This document shows, piece after piece, positions 1 through 5,354 of a DNA stretch of 6,034 nucleotides. A program made the translations under genes and the position numbers. The DNA comes from an uncultured Bacteroidia bacterium (GTDB lineage: Bacteria > Bacteroidota > Bacteroidia > Bacteroidales > UBA932), in the NCBI GenBank assembly GCA_902797895.1, contig CADBUS010000053.1:1-6034 (forward strand), written 5' to 3'. Position 1 is the first letter of the stretch; every line of letters starts with the position of its first letter. The notes under the pieces were generated by a model that did not search any database, was not told the DNA's origin, and worked only from the letters and a program-made list of their open reading frames with translations.

Positions 1-31
1 AAAAAAGGAGGGCTGCTATGCAGACCGACTT

Positions 32-76
32 GCTCAAAAACAATAAGAGGCCTAAAGCCTCTTATTGTTTTTGAGC
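32..76. terminator. Bidirectional intrinsic terminator hairpin after tRNA-Gly
   Basis: Two perfectly complementary 20-base arms (32-51 and 57-76) flank a 5-base loop. The G/C-bearing core is 41-51 with 57-67. On the plus strand the core is followed by five T (68-72), and on the minus strand by five T as well (complement of 36-40), so it has the form of a rho-independent terminator in both directions. It lies directly downstream of the minus-strand tRNA-Gly, and its outer three bases coincide with the last bases of that tRNA. It would end the tRNA transcript and possibly a plus-strand gene lying left of the window. Confidence 0.9.
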
Positions 77-146
77 GGAAAACGAGACTCGAACTCGCGA
101 CCCCAACCTTGGCAAGGTTGTGCTCTACCAACTGAGCTATTTCCGC
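74..146 (-). tRNA. tRNA-Gly, anticodon GCC
   Basis: The minus strand folds into a complete 73-nt cloverleaf. The 7-bp acceptor stem pairs GCGGAAA with TTTCCGC. The D arm is GCTC/GAGC with loop AGTTGGTA. The anticodon stem is CAACC/GGTTG around loop TTGCCAA, giving anticodon GCC, which reads glycine codons GGC and GGT. The T arm is GCGAG/CTCGT with loop TTCGAGT, one G-U pair included. The discriminator base is U. The 3' CCA is not encoded, since the genome continues CAAAA, so it must be added enzymatically. The gene is preceded by its own promoter (173-202) and followed directly by a terminator hairpin, so it is probably transcribed alone. Confidence 0.97.
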
Positions 147-172
147 AATACATATCCGTTTGAACGGGATTG

Positions 173-202
173 CAAAGGTAGTAATATTTTTTCCTTTTGC
201 AA
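173..202 (-). promoter_or_regulatory. Promoter of tRNA-Gly (Bacteroidetes type)
   Basis: On the minus strand the -33 element TTG (200-202) is separated by exactly 19 bases (181-199) from the -7 element TACCTTTG (173-180). This matches the Bacteroidetes primary sigma factor consensus of TTG, about 19 bases, TAnnTTTG. Transcription would start near 166-170, some 20-25 bases before the mature tRNA 5' end at 146, leaving a short 5' leader for RNase P to remove. The promoter sits in the 74-nt gap between the pheS stop and the tRNA. Confidence 0.82.
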
Positions 203-220
203 GCGATGCGGCAAAAAAAG

Positions 221-1249
221 TTAAATTACGCTTTGGAACTCCTTTAGGAAGCGAACATCATTCTCAAAGTAGTGGCGCAAATCGTTTACCAACCACTTGA
301 GCATAGCAATTCTCTCTATTCCCATTCCGAATGCAAAGCCTGTATATTCACGGCTGTCTATTCCGCTTGCTTCCAACACATTAGGATCTACCATTCCGGC
401 ACCCATTATCTCCAACCAGCCTGTACCTTTGCAGATATTGCATCCTTTGCCGCCACAGATGTTGCAGCTTATATCTACCTCTGTACTTGGCTCTGTAAAA
501 GGGAAATATGATGGCCTCATACGGATTTCTGTCTGTGCCCCAAACATCTGCTGCACAAAAAGCAGTATAGCCTGCTTCAAATCTGCAAAGCTCACACCTT
601 TATCTATGTAGAGCCCCTCTACCTGGTGGAATATGCAGTGGGCTCTTGCCGATATAGCCTCGTTACGGAAAACTCTCCCCGGGCAGACCACTCTGATAGG
701 TGGTTTCTGCCGCTCCATTGTACGCACCTGCACGCTGCTTGTATGAGTTCTGAGCAGTATAGGGTCTGAACTGTCGGGATTGATAAAAAAGGTATCCTGC
801 ATATCTCTTGCAGGGTGCTCCGGAGGGAAATTGAGAGCGGAGAAGACGTGCCAATCATCCTCAATTTCAGGCCCTAAGGCTACAGAGTAGCCAAAGCTGC
901 CGAATATATCAAGTATCTGCTCCCTTACAAGAGATATCGGGTGGCGAGTTCCAAGTTCAAAGTTGTCGCCGGGCTTTGTAAAATCCTCCAAACTGCTCCC
1001 CTCAACAAACTCCGCAAAATTCTCTCTTAGAGTCTCTATCTTCTCCGCTGCCTTGGTTTTTAGCTCATTAAGATACTTGCCAAATTCCTTTTTAAGCTCC
1101 GGCTCAATAGTCCTAAACTCCTCAAACAAGCGAGTTACCTCACCCTTTTTGCCAAGGAATTTAACCCTAATCTCCTCAACATCCCTAATGCTCTCTGCTG
1201 TAAGTTTTTCAATCTTCTCTAACAGGCTGTCTATATCCTTTCTCTCCAT
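221..1249 (-). CDS. pheS: Phenylalanine--tRNA ligase alpha subunit
   Basis: Catalytic subunit of the cytoplasmic alpha2-beta2 synthetase that charges tRNA-Phe with phenylalanine. Of 342 residues, about 1-85 form the charged, helical N-terminal coiled-coil arm that contacts tRNA, and the rest is the class II core. Visible landmarks are HP (103-104) in the motif 1 region, RTHTS (167-171), motif 2 around FRNEA (194-198) to HQVEG (208-212), FTEPS (251-255), a CxxC...CxxCKGTGW insert (262-278, Cys 262, 265, 270, 273) common in bacterial PheS, and motif 3 GFAFGMGIER (304-313). The substrate-pocket residue equivalent to E. coli Ala294 is the normal alanine, A306. The ATG at 1249 is the only plausible start: an in-frame stop lies a few codons upstream and the next Met is residue 150. 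pheT is not adjacent, which is usual in Bacteroidetes. The gene lies 34 nt after the arginine deiminase stop, so co-transcription or its own weak promoter are both possible. Confidence 0.97.
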   Translation of the reverse strand: MERKDIDSLLEKIEKLTAESIRDVEEIRVKFLGKKGEVTRLFEEFRTIEPELKKEFGKYLNELKTKAAEKIETLRENFAEFVEGSSLEDFTKPGDNFELGTRHPISLVREQILDIFGSFGYSVALGPEIEDDWHVFSALNFPPEHPARDMQDTFFINPDSSDPILLRTHTSSVQVRTMERQKPPIRVVCPGRVFRNEAISARAHCIFHQVEGLYIDKGVSFADLKQAILLFVQQMFGAQTEIRMRPSYFPFTEPSTEVDISCNICGGKGCNICKGTGWLEIMGAGMVDPNVLEASGIDSREYTGFAFGMGIERIAMLKWLVNDLRHYFENDVRFLKEFQSVI

Positions 1250-1250
1250 A

Positions 1251-1258
1251 CAAAAGTA
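1251..1258 (-). promoter_or_regulatory. Possible -7 box abutting the pheS start
   Basis: The minus strand reads TACTTTTG, a full match to the Bacteroidetes -7 element TAnnTTTG, ending one base before the pheS ATG. The nearest upstream TTG is 22 bases away (1281-1283) rather than 19, so the match is weaker than the three good promoters in this window. An imperfect dyad (1259-1266 with 1271-1279, one bulge) fills most of the spacer. If used, transcription would start at or within the first codon and give a leaderless mRNA. It may equally be chance in an A/T-rich gap. Confidence 0.28.
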
Positions 1259-1283
1259 TTTTAGAATCTGTTCTTAAAATCAA

Positions 1284-2585
1284 CTAAAATTCAACACTGT
1301 CTCTAAGTACAGGCATTGTCATACAGCGTGCTCCGCCGCCTCCGCGTGGAAGCTCGCTACCCTCTATTGTAATTACACAACGCCCCTTCTTCTCCAAATC
1401 TACCTTACCGCTTATAACATCGTTGGCAGGCACCACATCAAAACCGGCCTTGTCTAAAGCGTTAAGTGTATGAATGTTACGAGCGTATGAGAGTATCTTG
1501 CCCGGAGCTATGCAAAAACTGTTGGCTCCGCTGTGCCACTGCTCGCGGTCTGCATTCCACTCATCCTCACTGCCTCCGCAGAATACCGGCTTAAGGTCTA
1601 TACCCAGCTTCTTTAACGTACTTATTACATTCTGCTCGTCTCTAATCTTCTTAACCTTGCCGTTGTCTATTGTTATAAGGACTGTACGATACTGATTTTC
1701 ACCAAGTATCAGCGGCTCATAGATAAGGCAGGCATCTCTGTCAATCATAGTAAAGACCATATCCATATGTATGAAGGACTCCACATCATCCGGCAACTGC
1801 TGCACTATAATATGCCTCTGTCCCTCAAGTTTCTTGCTGCAAAATCTTTCAATAAGCATATCTATTCCCTTGGCAGATGTCCTTAATCCGTTTCCAACCA
1901 GCAGAATATCGTCTCTTATTATCTCCACGTCTCCGCCCTCTATGCTCACTCCCGTTCTAACATTGCTGCCGGCAATTCCCCCCTCTCCGGCCACCTCCTT
2001 GGAGAACTCGTTGGCATCTATGATTGAGCACTCAAACAGGCGCGGATTTGTAAAAATAGACTCCATAATCAAGCTCTCTCTCACTCTTACCCTGTTGGCC
2101 ATCTTGGAAATGAGCACATTCTCACCTATTGAGGCAGAGGCATCGCGAGTAAAGTAAAAGTTATACAGAGGGCTTAGTGCATAGTACTCATCCTCCAAAA
2201 ATGCCGTTAGCGATTCTATCTTTGCAGGCAATCCCTCAATAAGCAGATGCACGAGCTTTTGAGTTGGTTGCCCCACAAGATAATCGAAATACTCCATACT
2301 CTTCTCCAATGTGCATATCTTTTTGAGTAGCAGCCCTCTATCTCCAGGGTCATCCAACACATCTGCAAGTAAATCCTTTATCTGATATGTCTTTGTCCAC
2401 TTACCCAGCACTCCGCTTAGCTGCGCATACTCCTTCTGCGCTATCGAGAGGTTCAAAATATCACTGTATAGAGCTCTTTGAGCATTTCTCGGCGTCATAT
2501 TCTCCACCTCATCTCCCGGGGTGTGCAAAATAACTCCCCTAACTCTTCCTATCTCACTTTGTACATTAACTTTAACTGGTTTCAT
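1284..2585 (-). CDS. arcA: Arginine deiminase
   Basis: Cytoplasmic enzyme that hydrolyses L-arginine to L-citrulline and ammonia (guanidino-group modifying superfamily, five-bladed alpha/beta propeller). All catalytic landmarks are visible in 433 residues: FTRD (145-148, Asp148), EGGD (216-219, Glu216), HMD (273-275, His273 and Asp275) and the nucleophile in GGARCMTMP (Cys421), preceded by ELPRGGGG (411-418), which resembles the family's ELSRGRGG. These match the Asp, Glu, His, Asp and Cys set of the Pseudomonas enzyme. The length is slightly above the usual 400-420. No ornithine carbamoyltransferase, carbamate kinase or arginine/ornithine antiporter gene is in the window, so the rest of the ADI pathway is not shown here. 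The ATG lies 60 nt after the manC stop behind an A-rich leader. I see no TAnnTTTG box or terminator in that gap, so it is probably read from the manC promoter. The symbol is by family; the role in this organism is inferred. Confidence 0.9.
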   Translation of the reverse strand: MKPVKVNVQSEIGRVRGVILHTPGDEVENMTPRNAQRALYSDILNLSIAQKEYAQLSGVLGKWTKTYQIKDLLADVLDDPGDRGLLLKKICTLEKSMEYFDYLVGQPTQKLVHLLIEGLPAKIESLTAFLEDEYYALSPLYNFYFTRDASASIGENVLISKMANRVRVRESLIMESIFTNPRLFECSIIDANEFSKEVAGEGGIAGSNVRTGVSIEGGDVEIIRDDILLVGNGLRTSAKGIDMLIERFCSKKLEGQRHIIVQQLPDDVESFIHMDMVFTMIDRDACLIYEPLILGENQYRTVLITIDNGKVKKIRDEQNVISTLKKLGIDLKPVFCGGSEDEWNADREQWHSGANSFCIAPGKILSYARNIHTLNALDKAGFDVVPANDVISGKVDLEKKGRCVITIEGSELPRGGGGARCMTMPVLRDSVEF

Positions 2586-2645
2586 ATATCTTATTTCTAC
2601 TTTTTTACTTTTTATCGCGATAGAATAGCTCTCCTATCACCTATC

Positions 2646-3743
2646 TTACAGATACTTGGAAAAATCGCTCAGTGCAAGCTCGGCTGTAAGGGCCTTGAAC
2701 TCTTTCTCGTTACGAGGGCAGATTAGCAACACATCTGCGGTATCCACTATCATAAAATTCTCTAATCCTTTTGCTACTACAAGTTTACCCTGCTGGGTAG
2801 ATACAACTATACTTCCCTTTACATCCTCCAAAAGCATAGCATCTGCAGAGCGCATATTGCCCTGATGGTCGCCCTTGTGATAGGTTGCAAGGCTCTCCCA
2901 AGTGCCAAGGTCGCTCCAGCCGAAAGAGGCCTCATATACACGGCAATTGGAGGTCTTTTCCATAACGCCGTAATCTATTGAAATACTCTGGCAATCGTTA
3001 TAAACCTCATCTACCTTCTGCTGCTCGCTCTCTGTATAATAGTAGTTGCTAATCTCTGAGAATGAGGCGGCTATATCCGGCAGATGCGCCTCTAACTCCC
3101 GCTTTATGGCAGAGAGACTCCAGATAAAGATGCCGGAGTTCCACAAAAACTCTCCGCTTGCAAAGAGTACCTTTGCCATCTCTATATCGGGCTTTTCTGT
3201 AAAGGTCTTTACCTTGTAGGAGGAGAAGCCGTCCGTAACTTTAGCGTGGCTCTTATCTACCTGAATATAACCATATTGAGTCTCAGGGCGAGTTGGCTTT
3301 ACTCCAAGTGTGTAGAGCTCATCTTCCGTCTCCGCAGTTTTAAGAGCAGCCTCCACCGTCTCCAAAAAAAGCTCCTCATTGAGAATCAAATGGTCTGCAG
3401 GTGTTACCACAACAGTAGCATCCGGATTCTTTTTATAGAGCTTGTATGTTGCGTATGCTATGCAAGGAGCGGTATTTCTTTTGCGGCTCTCAAGCAGCAC
3501 ATTCTCACTTGGCACCTGCGGTACCTGCTTGGCAATAAGCTCCTTATACTGCGCAGAGGAGACTATCAGAATATTCTCAAGCGGAATAATCTTGGAAAAC
3601 CTCTCAACAGTAGCCTGTAAGAAAGATTTTCCTGTCCCCAAAATATCTAAAAACTGCTTTGGAACGGCATTGCGCGAAAGCGGCCAAAAGCGGCTACCAA
3701 CCCCTCCGGCCATTATAATGCAATACTTATTATCTCTACCCAT
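2646..3743 (-). CDS. manC: Mannose-1-phosphate guanylyltransferase (GDP-mannose pyrophosphorylase)
   Basis: Makes GDP-mannose and pyrophosphate from mannose-1-phosphate and GTP in the cytoplasm, supplying mannose and, after conversion, fucose or rhamnose donors for glycans. The N-terminus carries the nucleotidyltransferase signature GGVGSRFWPLSR (13-24) followed by PKQF (28-31). Further family motifs are LLESRKRNTAP (83-93), TPADH (114-118), YGYI (157-160), FTEKP (181-185), WNSGIFIW (201-208), SIDYGVMEK (255-263) and GWSDLGTW (275-282). At 365 residues it is the short single-domain form and lacks the cupin mannose-6-phosphate isomerase domain found in the roughly 470-residue proteobacterial enzymes; the short form is common in Bacteroidetes. 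It heads the minus-strand gene row, diverges from the plus-strand membrane protein/acyltransferase pair, and is followed by arginine deiminase. The symbol manC is by function. Confidence 0.95.
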   Translation of the reverse strand: MGRDNKYCIIMAGGVGSRFWPLSRNAVPKQFLDILGTGKSFLQATVERFSKIIPLENILIVSSAQYKELIAKQVPQVPSENVLLESRKRNTAPCIAYATYKLYKKNPDATVVVTPADHLILNEELFLETVEAALKTAETEDELYTLGVKPTRPETQYGYIQVDKSHAKVTDGFSSYKVKTFTEKPDIEMAKVLFASGEFLWNSGIFIWSLSAIKRELEAHLPDIAASFSEISNYYYTESEQQKVDEVYNDCQSISIDYGVMEKTSNCRVYEASFGWSDLGTWESLATYHKGDHQGNMRSADAMLLEDVKGSIVVSTQQGKLVVAKGLENFMIVDTADVLLICPRNEKEFKALTAELALSDFSKYL

Positions 3744-3774
3744 AGAGTATGCTCACTTTAATTGTATCAATCTG

Positions 3775-3805
3775 CAATTTTACCAAAAATAAGCCACAAA
3801 ACCAA
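3775..3805 (-). promoter_or_regulatory. Candidate manC promoter region
   Basis: Two overlapping candidates lie upstream of manC on the minus strand. One has TTG (3803-3805), a 20-base spacer and TAAAATTG (3775-3782), one mismatch from TAnnTTTG. The other is a perfect -7 box TATTTTTG (3784-3791) with no TTG at the right distance. Either would give a 5' leader of about 25-40 nt. The second box is one arm of a 9-bp inverted repeat (3784-3792 with 3810-3818), whose other arm reads TATTTTTG on the plus strand. The gene needs a promoter here because the gap is divergent, but the exact one is uncertain. Confidence 0.45.
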
Positions 3806-3876
3806 CTCTTTATTTTTGCACCCTAATCAGGTAGAGTCAAGTATCAAGTGCAAAATTGCCTTAAACAGAATATTAC

Positions 3877-3906
3877 TTGCCTTTGATATAACTTTTGTTA
3901 TATTTG
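3877..3906 (+). promoter_or_regulatory. Promoter of the membrane protein/acyltransferase unit
   Basis: TTG (3877-3879), exactly 19 bases (3880-3898), then TATATTTG (3899-3906): a full match to the Bacteroidetes sigma factor consensus on the plus strand. Transcription would start near 3910, giving a leader of under 20 nt before the ATG at 3928. No other such promoter lies before the downstream acyltransferase, so both genes are probably read from here. A perfect inverted repeat overlaps the spacer and the -7 element (see 3886-3903). Confidence 0.8.
3886..3903. repeat. Inverted repeat overlapping the -7 box (possible operator)
   Basis: Perfect 7-base arms ATATAAC (3886-3892) and GTTATAT (3897-3903) are separated by TTTT. 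The dyad covers the 3' part of the spacer and the first five bases of the -7 element at 3899-3906. It could be an operator for a dimeric repressor, or simply an A/T-rich coincidence. A tandem heptamer, TCAAGTA then TCAAGTG (3837-3850), lies about 27 bases upstream of the -33 element and is a second possible binding site. Confidence 0.4.
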
Positions 3907-3927
3907 CAGTAAGAAATAATATGAGCT

Positions 3928-4119
3928 ATGACAACTATTCTTTCCATATTAGATTTCTTTAACTATATTGAAGAATTGCTTGTGTCAACTTATGAACTCG
4001 CTTGTGATTATCCGGGTTATTTCTTGTTCACTGTATTTGTAATAGTTGTAGGTACTATCTTTACAATATCCTCTCTAAAAGAGCCTGCTCCTAAAGGCGG
4101 TATAGAAAATTTCTTGTAG
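3928..4119 (+). CDS. Small single-pass membrane protein, function unknown
   Basis: A 63-residue product that I do not recognise as any family. Residues 1-28 are partly hydrophobic with acidic positions (D9, E15, E16, E23, D27) and could form an amphipathic helix. Residues 31-50, YFLFTVFVIVVGTIFTISSL, form one clear transmembrane segment. A short basic tail with K51 and K56 follows, ending in NFL. By the positive-inside rule the C-terminus would be cytoplasmic. There is no signal peptidase or lipobox motif. It is supported as a real gene by an excellent promoter just upstream, a clean ORF and an acyltransferase gene 43 nt downstream with no promoter of its own. The ATG at 3928 is chosen; another ATG at 3921 is out of frame and gives only 13 codons. 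It may be an accessory subunit of the acyltransferase or an unrelated small protein. Confidence 0.62.
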   Translation: MTTILSILDFFNYIEELLVSTYELACDYPGYFLFTVFVIVVGTIFTISSLKEPAPKGGIENFL

Positions 4120-4162
4120 TTTTCTATTTAATATAATGTAACTTGTATTAAACGAATATAAT

Positions 4163-4705
4163 ATGATAAGGCTTATATTTTTACTCGTTTATAATTTCTT
4201 CCGTATTTTTTTGTTTAGACTGAGATATGGCAAGCGATGTCAATTAGGTTTTATACAACGTATAAGTCCAAGGTGCAGAATAAGATTGTTTGACAAAGGC
4301 TCCTTGTATATCGGTAGAAACTGCGAGCTGGAAGCTGGATGTGATATTCAGGCACATGGTAATGGTAGGCTTATGATCGGCAATCGTGTTTATATGAATC
4401 GTTATTGTATGATTAGTGCTCATAAATATGTGGAAATTCGTGATGGTTGCATATTTGGTCCAGGGGTAAAGATCTTTGACAATAATCATCGATTTAGTCG
4501 TGAAAATGGGGTGAGTCCAGATTTATCGATAGGTACAATAAAAGTTGGACGTAACTGTTGGATTGCATCCAATGTGATCCTACTGAAAGGAGCAGATATA
4601 GGTGACAATTGTATAATAGGTGCAGGCTGTATTGTCAGTGGTAAAATACCTGCAGGTAGTTTAGTTCGACCTTCAAATTCTTATACATTAGAAAATATTC
4701 TTTAG
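4163..4705 (+). CDS. Hexapeptide-repeat acyltransferase (probable polysaccharide O-acetyltransferase)
   Basis: The 180-residue protein belongs to the left-handed beta-helix acyltransferase superfamily (WbbJ/WcaF/LacA-like), whose members usually transfer acetyl from acetyl-CoA to a sugar hydroxyl. Imperfect hexapeptide turns run from about residue 47 to 160, for example YIGRNC (49-54), MIGNRV (71-76), VGRNCW (128-133), IGDNC (146-150) and IGAGC (152-156). Catalytic His109 sits in FDNNHRF (105-111), the usual place for the family. Residues 2-20 are strongly hydrophobic with interspersed Arg and probably anchor the enzyme to the cytoplasmic face of the inner membrane. The ATG at 4163 follows an A/T-rich leader without a Shine-Dalgarno. 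The gene looks more A/T-rich than the minus-strand neighbours, which suggests acquisition by transfer. The neighbouring manC fits a role in capsule or O-antigen decoration, but the acceptor sugar cannot be told, and no glycosyltransferases are in the window. Confidence 0.85.
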   Translation: MIRLIFLLVYNFFRIFLFRLRYGKRCQLGFIQRISPRCRIRLFDKGSLYIGRNCELEAGCDIQAHGNGRLMIGNRVYMNRYCMISAHKYVEIRDGCIFGPGVKIFDNNHRFSRENGVSPDLSIGTIKVGRNCWIASNVILLKGADIGDNCIIGAGCIVSGKIPAGSLVRPSNSYTLENIL

Positions 4706-4714
4706 ATGATTCCC

Positions 4715-4810
4715 TCCGAACGAATCCAAATCGTTTATCAAATCGCTTGGGCCTAATCCCAAAGCTGCTGTGCCGATGCTCGGATCTACAAAATGGCGAG
4801 TATCAGCCGT
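4715..4810 (-). pseudogene. Remnant of a DUF4143-domain (AAA ATPase-type) protein
   Basis: Read on the minus strand in one frame, these bases encode about 32 residues containing TADTRHFVDPSIGTAALG followed by LGPSDLINDLDSFG. This matches my memory of the conserved RHFVDPS...AALG...DL...DLxTFG stretch in the C-terminal DUF4143 domain of AAA ATPase-type proteins, where it is normally followed by a phrase like FLFE. Here similarity ends after SFG, about ten bases from the acyltransferase stop. On the other side an in-frame TAA (4811-4813) interrupts the frame next to SKAE. The ATPase domain is absent, so this is a truncated, decayed fragment and not a gene. The family assignment is from pattern recognition and was not searched. 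Confidence 0.68.
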
Positions 4811-4855
4811 TTACTCTGCTTTAGAATATTGTTGTCTCCAAGGGTAAGAAAGGGG

Positions 4856-5350
4856 TTAGAACAAACCATTGGCAAGCTCCATCGTGAGGGTTCTGGAATG
4901 GGGATTCAGCTCAATTATAAGATCTTGATGGAATGGCACAAGCGCTCCTGAAGGAGCTATTTCAAGGCAGGCGTTGGCCGGATAGATTATAACCTTTGAT
5001 ATAGTGCCAAGCCTCTCTCCGTTTTGATTTATGAGGGTAAAGCCCTCCAATGCCTGCAAAGCTGCCTCGTCTGAAAGCTCATCCGCCGCAGAGGCAGACT
5101 CTACATAAATTTTACTCCCCACAATCTCCTCTGCGTGAGAGATATCTCTTATTGTGGAGAACTTCACAATATAGGAGCTCGCCCCTTTGGGCTTAATCTG
5201 CTCAAAAAAGAGAGGAACCGGCAATCCATCAAATATGATGAACACCGGCTCCTTTGAATACTCTTGTAAATTTTGCTCAAATGCCTTTAGGAGTACCTCT
5301 CCCTCTTTCCCATAGGATTTAGAAACCTGAGCTATAGGAACTAAGGCCAT
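4856..5350 (-). CDS. rimM: Ribosome maturation factor RimM
   Basis: Assists assembly of the 30S subunit head by binding ribosomal protein uS19 and helping 16S rRNA maturation. The 164 residues, close to the usual 165-175, show the two expected domains. The N-terminal RimM barrel (about 1-85) begins with IAQVSKSYGKEGEV (6-19), equivalent to the family's IGK(I/V)...HGxxGEV. A PRC-barrel domain (about 98-162) contains LEGFTLINQNGERLGTI (101-117), LVPFH (137-141) and the terminal MELANGLF (157-164). The start at 5350 is chosen because it lies 4 nt after the rpsP stop and the family N-terminus begins there. The same frame stays open for 119 more codons upstream, but that stretch lies inside rpsP and translates to Arg/Leu/Pro-rich nonsense. 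The trmD and rplS genes that follow rimM in many bacteria are absent here. Confidence 0.93.
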   Translation of the reverse strand: MALVPIAQVSKSYGKEGEVLLKAFEQNLQEYSKEPVFIIFDGLPVPLFFEQIKPKGASSYIVKFSTIRDISHAEEIVGSKIYVESASAADELSDEAALQALEGFTLINQNGERLGTISKVIIYPANACLEIAPSGALVPFHQDLIIELNPHSRTLTMELANGLF

Positions 5351-5354
5351 AGAG

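Noticed and set aside
1..46. Possible tail of a plus-strand gene ending TAA at 44-46
   Set aside because: All three plus frames are open at the window edge and nothing recognisable is encoded; too short to support.
18..74. 18-codon plus-strand ORF preceded by GGAGG
   Set aside because: Although it has a Shine-Dalgarno-like sequence, Bacteroidetes rarely use one, and the coding bases are almost entirely the terminator hairpin. More likely chance.
1..135. Plus-strand open frame running across the tRNA complement
   Set aside because: Its end reads like the familiar spurious peptide from an antisense tRNA gene. The tRNA on the other strand explains the bases fully.
200..220. Dyad with T-run just after pheS as its terminator
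   Set aside because: The only pairing (TTTTGC with GCAAAA, 10-base loop) is weak and A/T-rich, and it overlaps the -33 element of the tRNA promoter.
2613..2622. 10-bp palindrome TATCGCGATA between manC and the arginine deiminase gene
   Set aside because: No promoter lies nearby for it to control and no T-run follows; a single short palindrome is not enough evidence for an operator or terminator.
4745..4765. Bulged hairpin (GCTTGGG with CCCAAAGC) as a terminator for the convergent genes
   Set aside because: It has no T-run on either strand and lies inside the gene remnant, so the pairing is probably incidental. How the convergent transcripts end is unclear.
4705..4824. Plus-strand open frames across the gap after the acyltransferase
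   Set aside because: They are antisense to the DUF4143 fragment, have no promoter of their own, and look like shadows of it. No fusion to the acyltransferase is implied, since that ends at a clean TAG in another frame.
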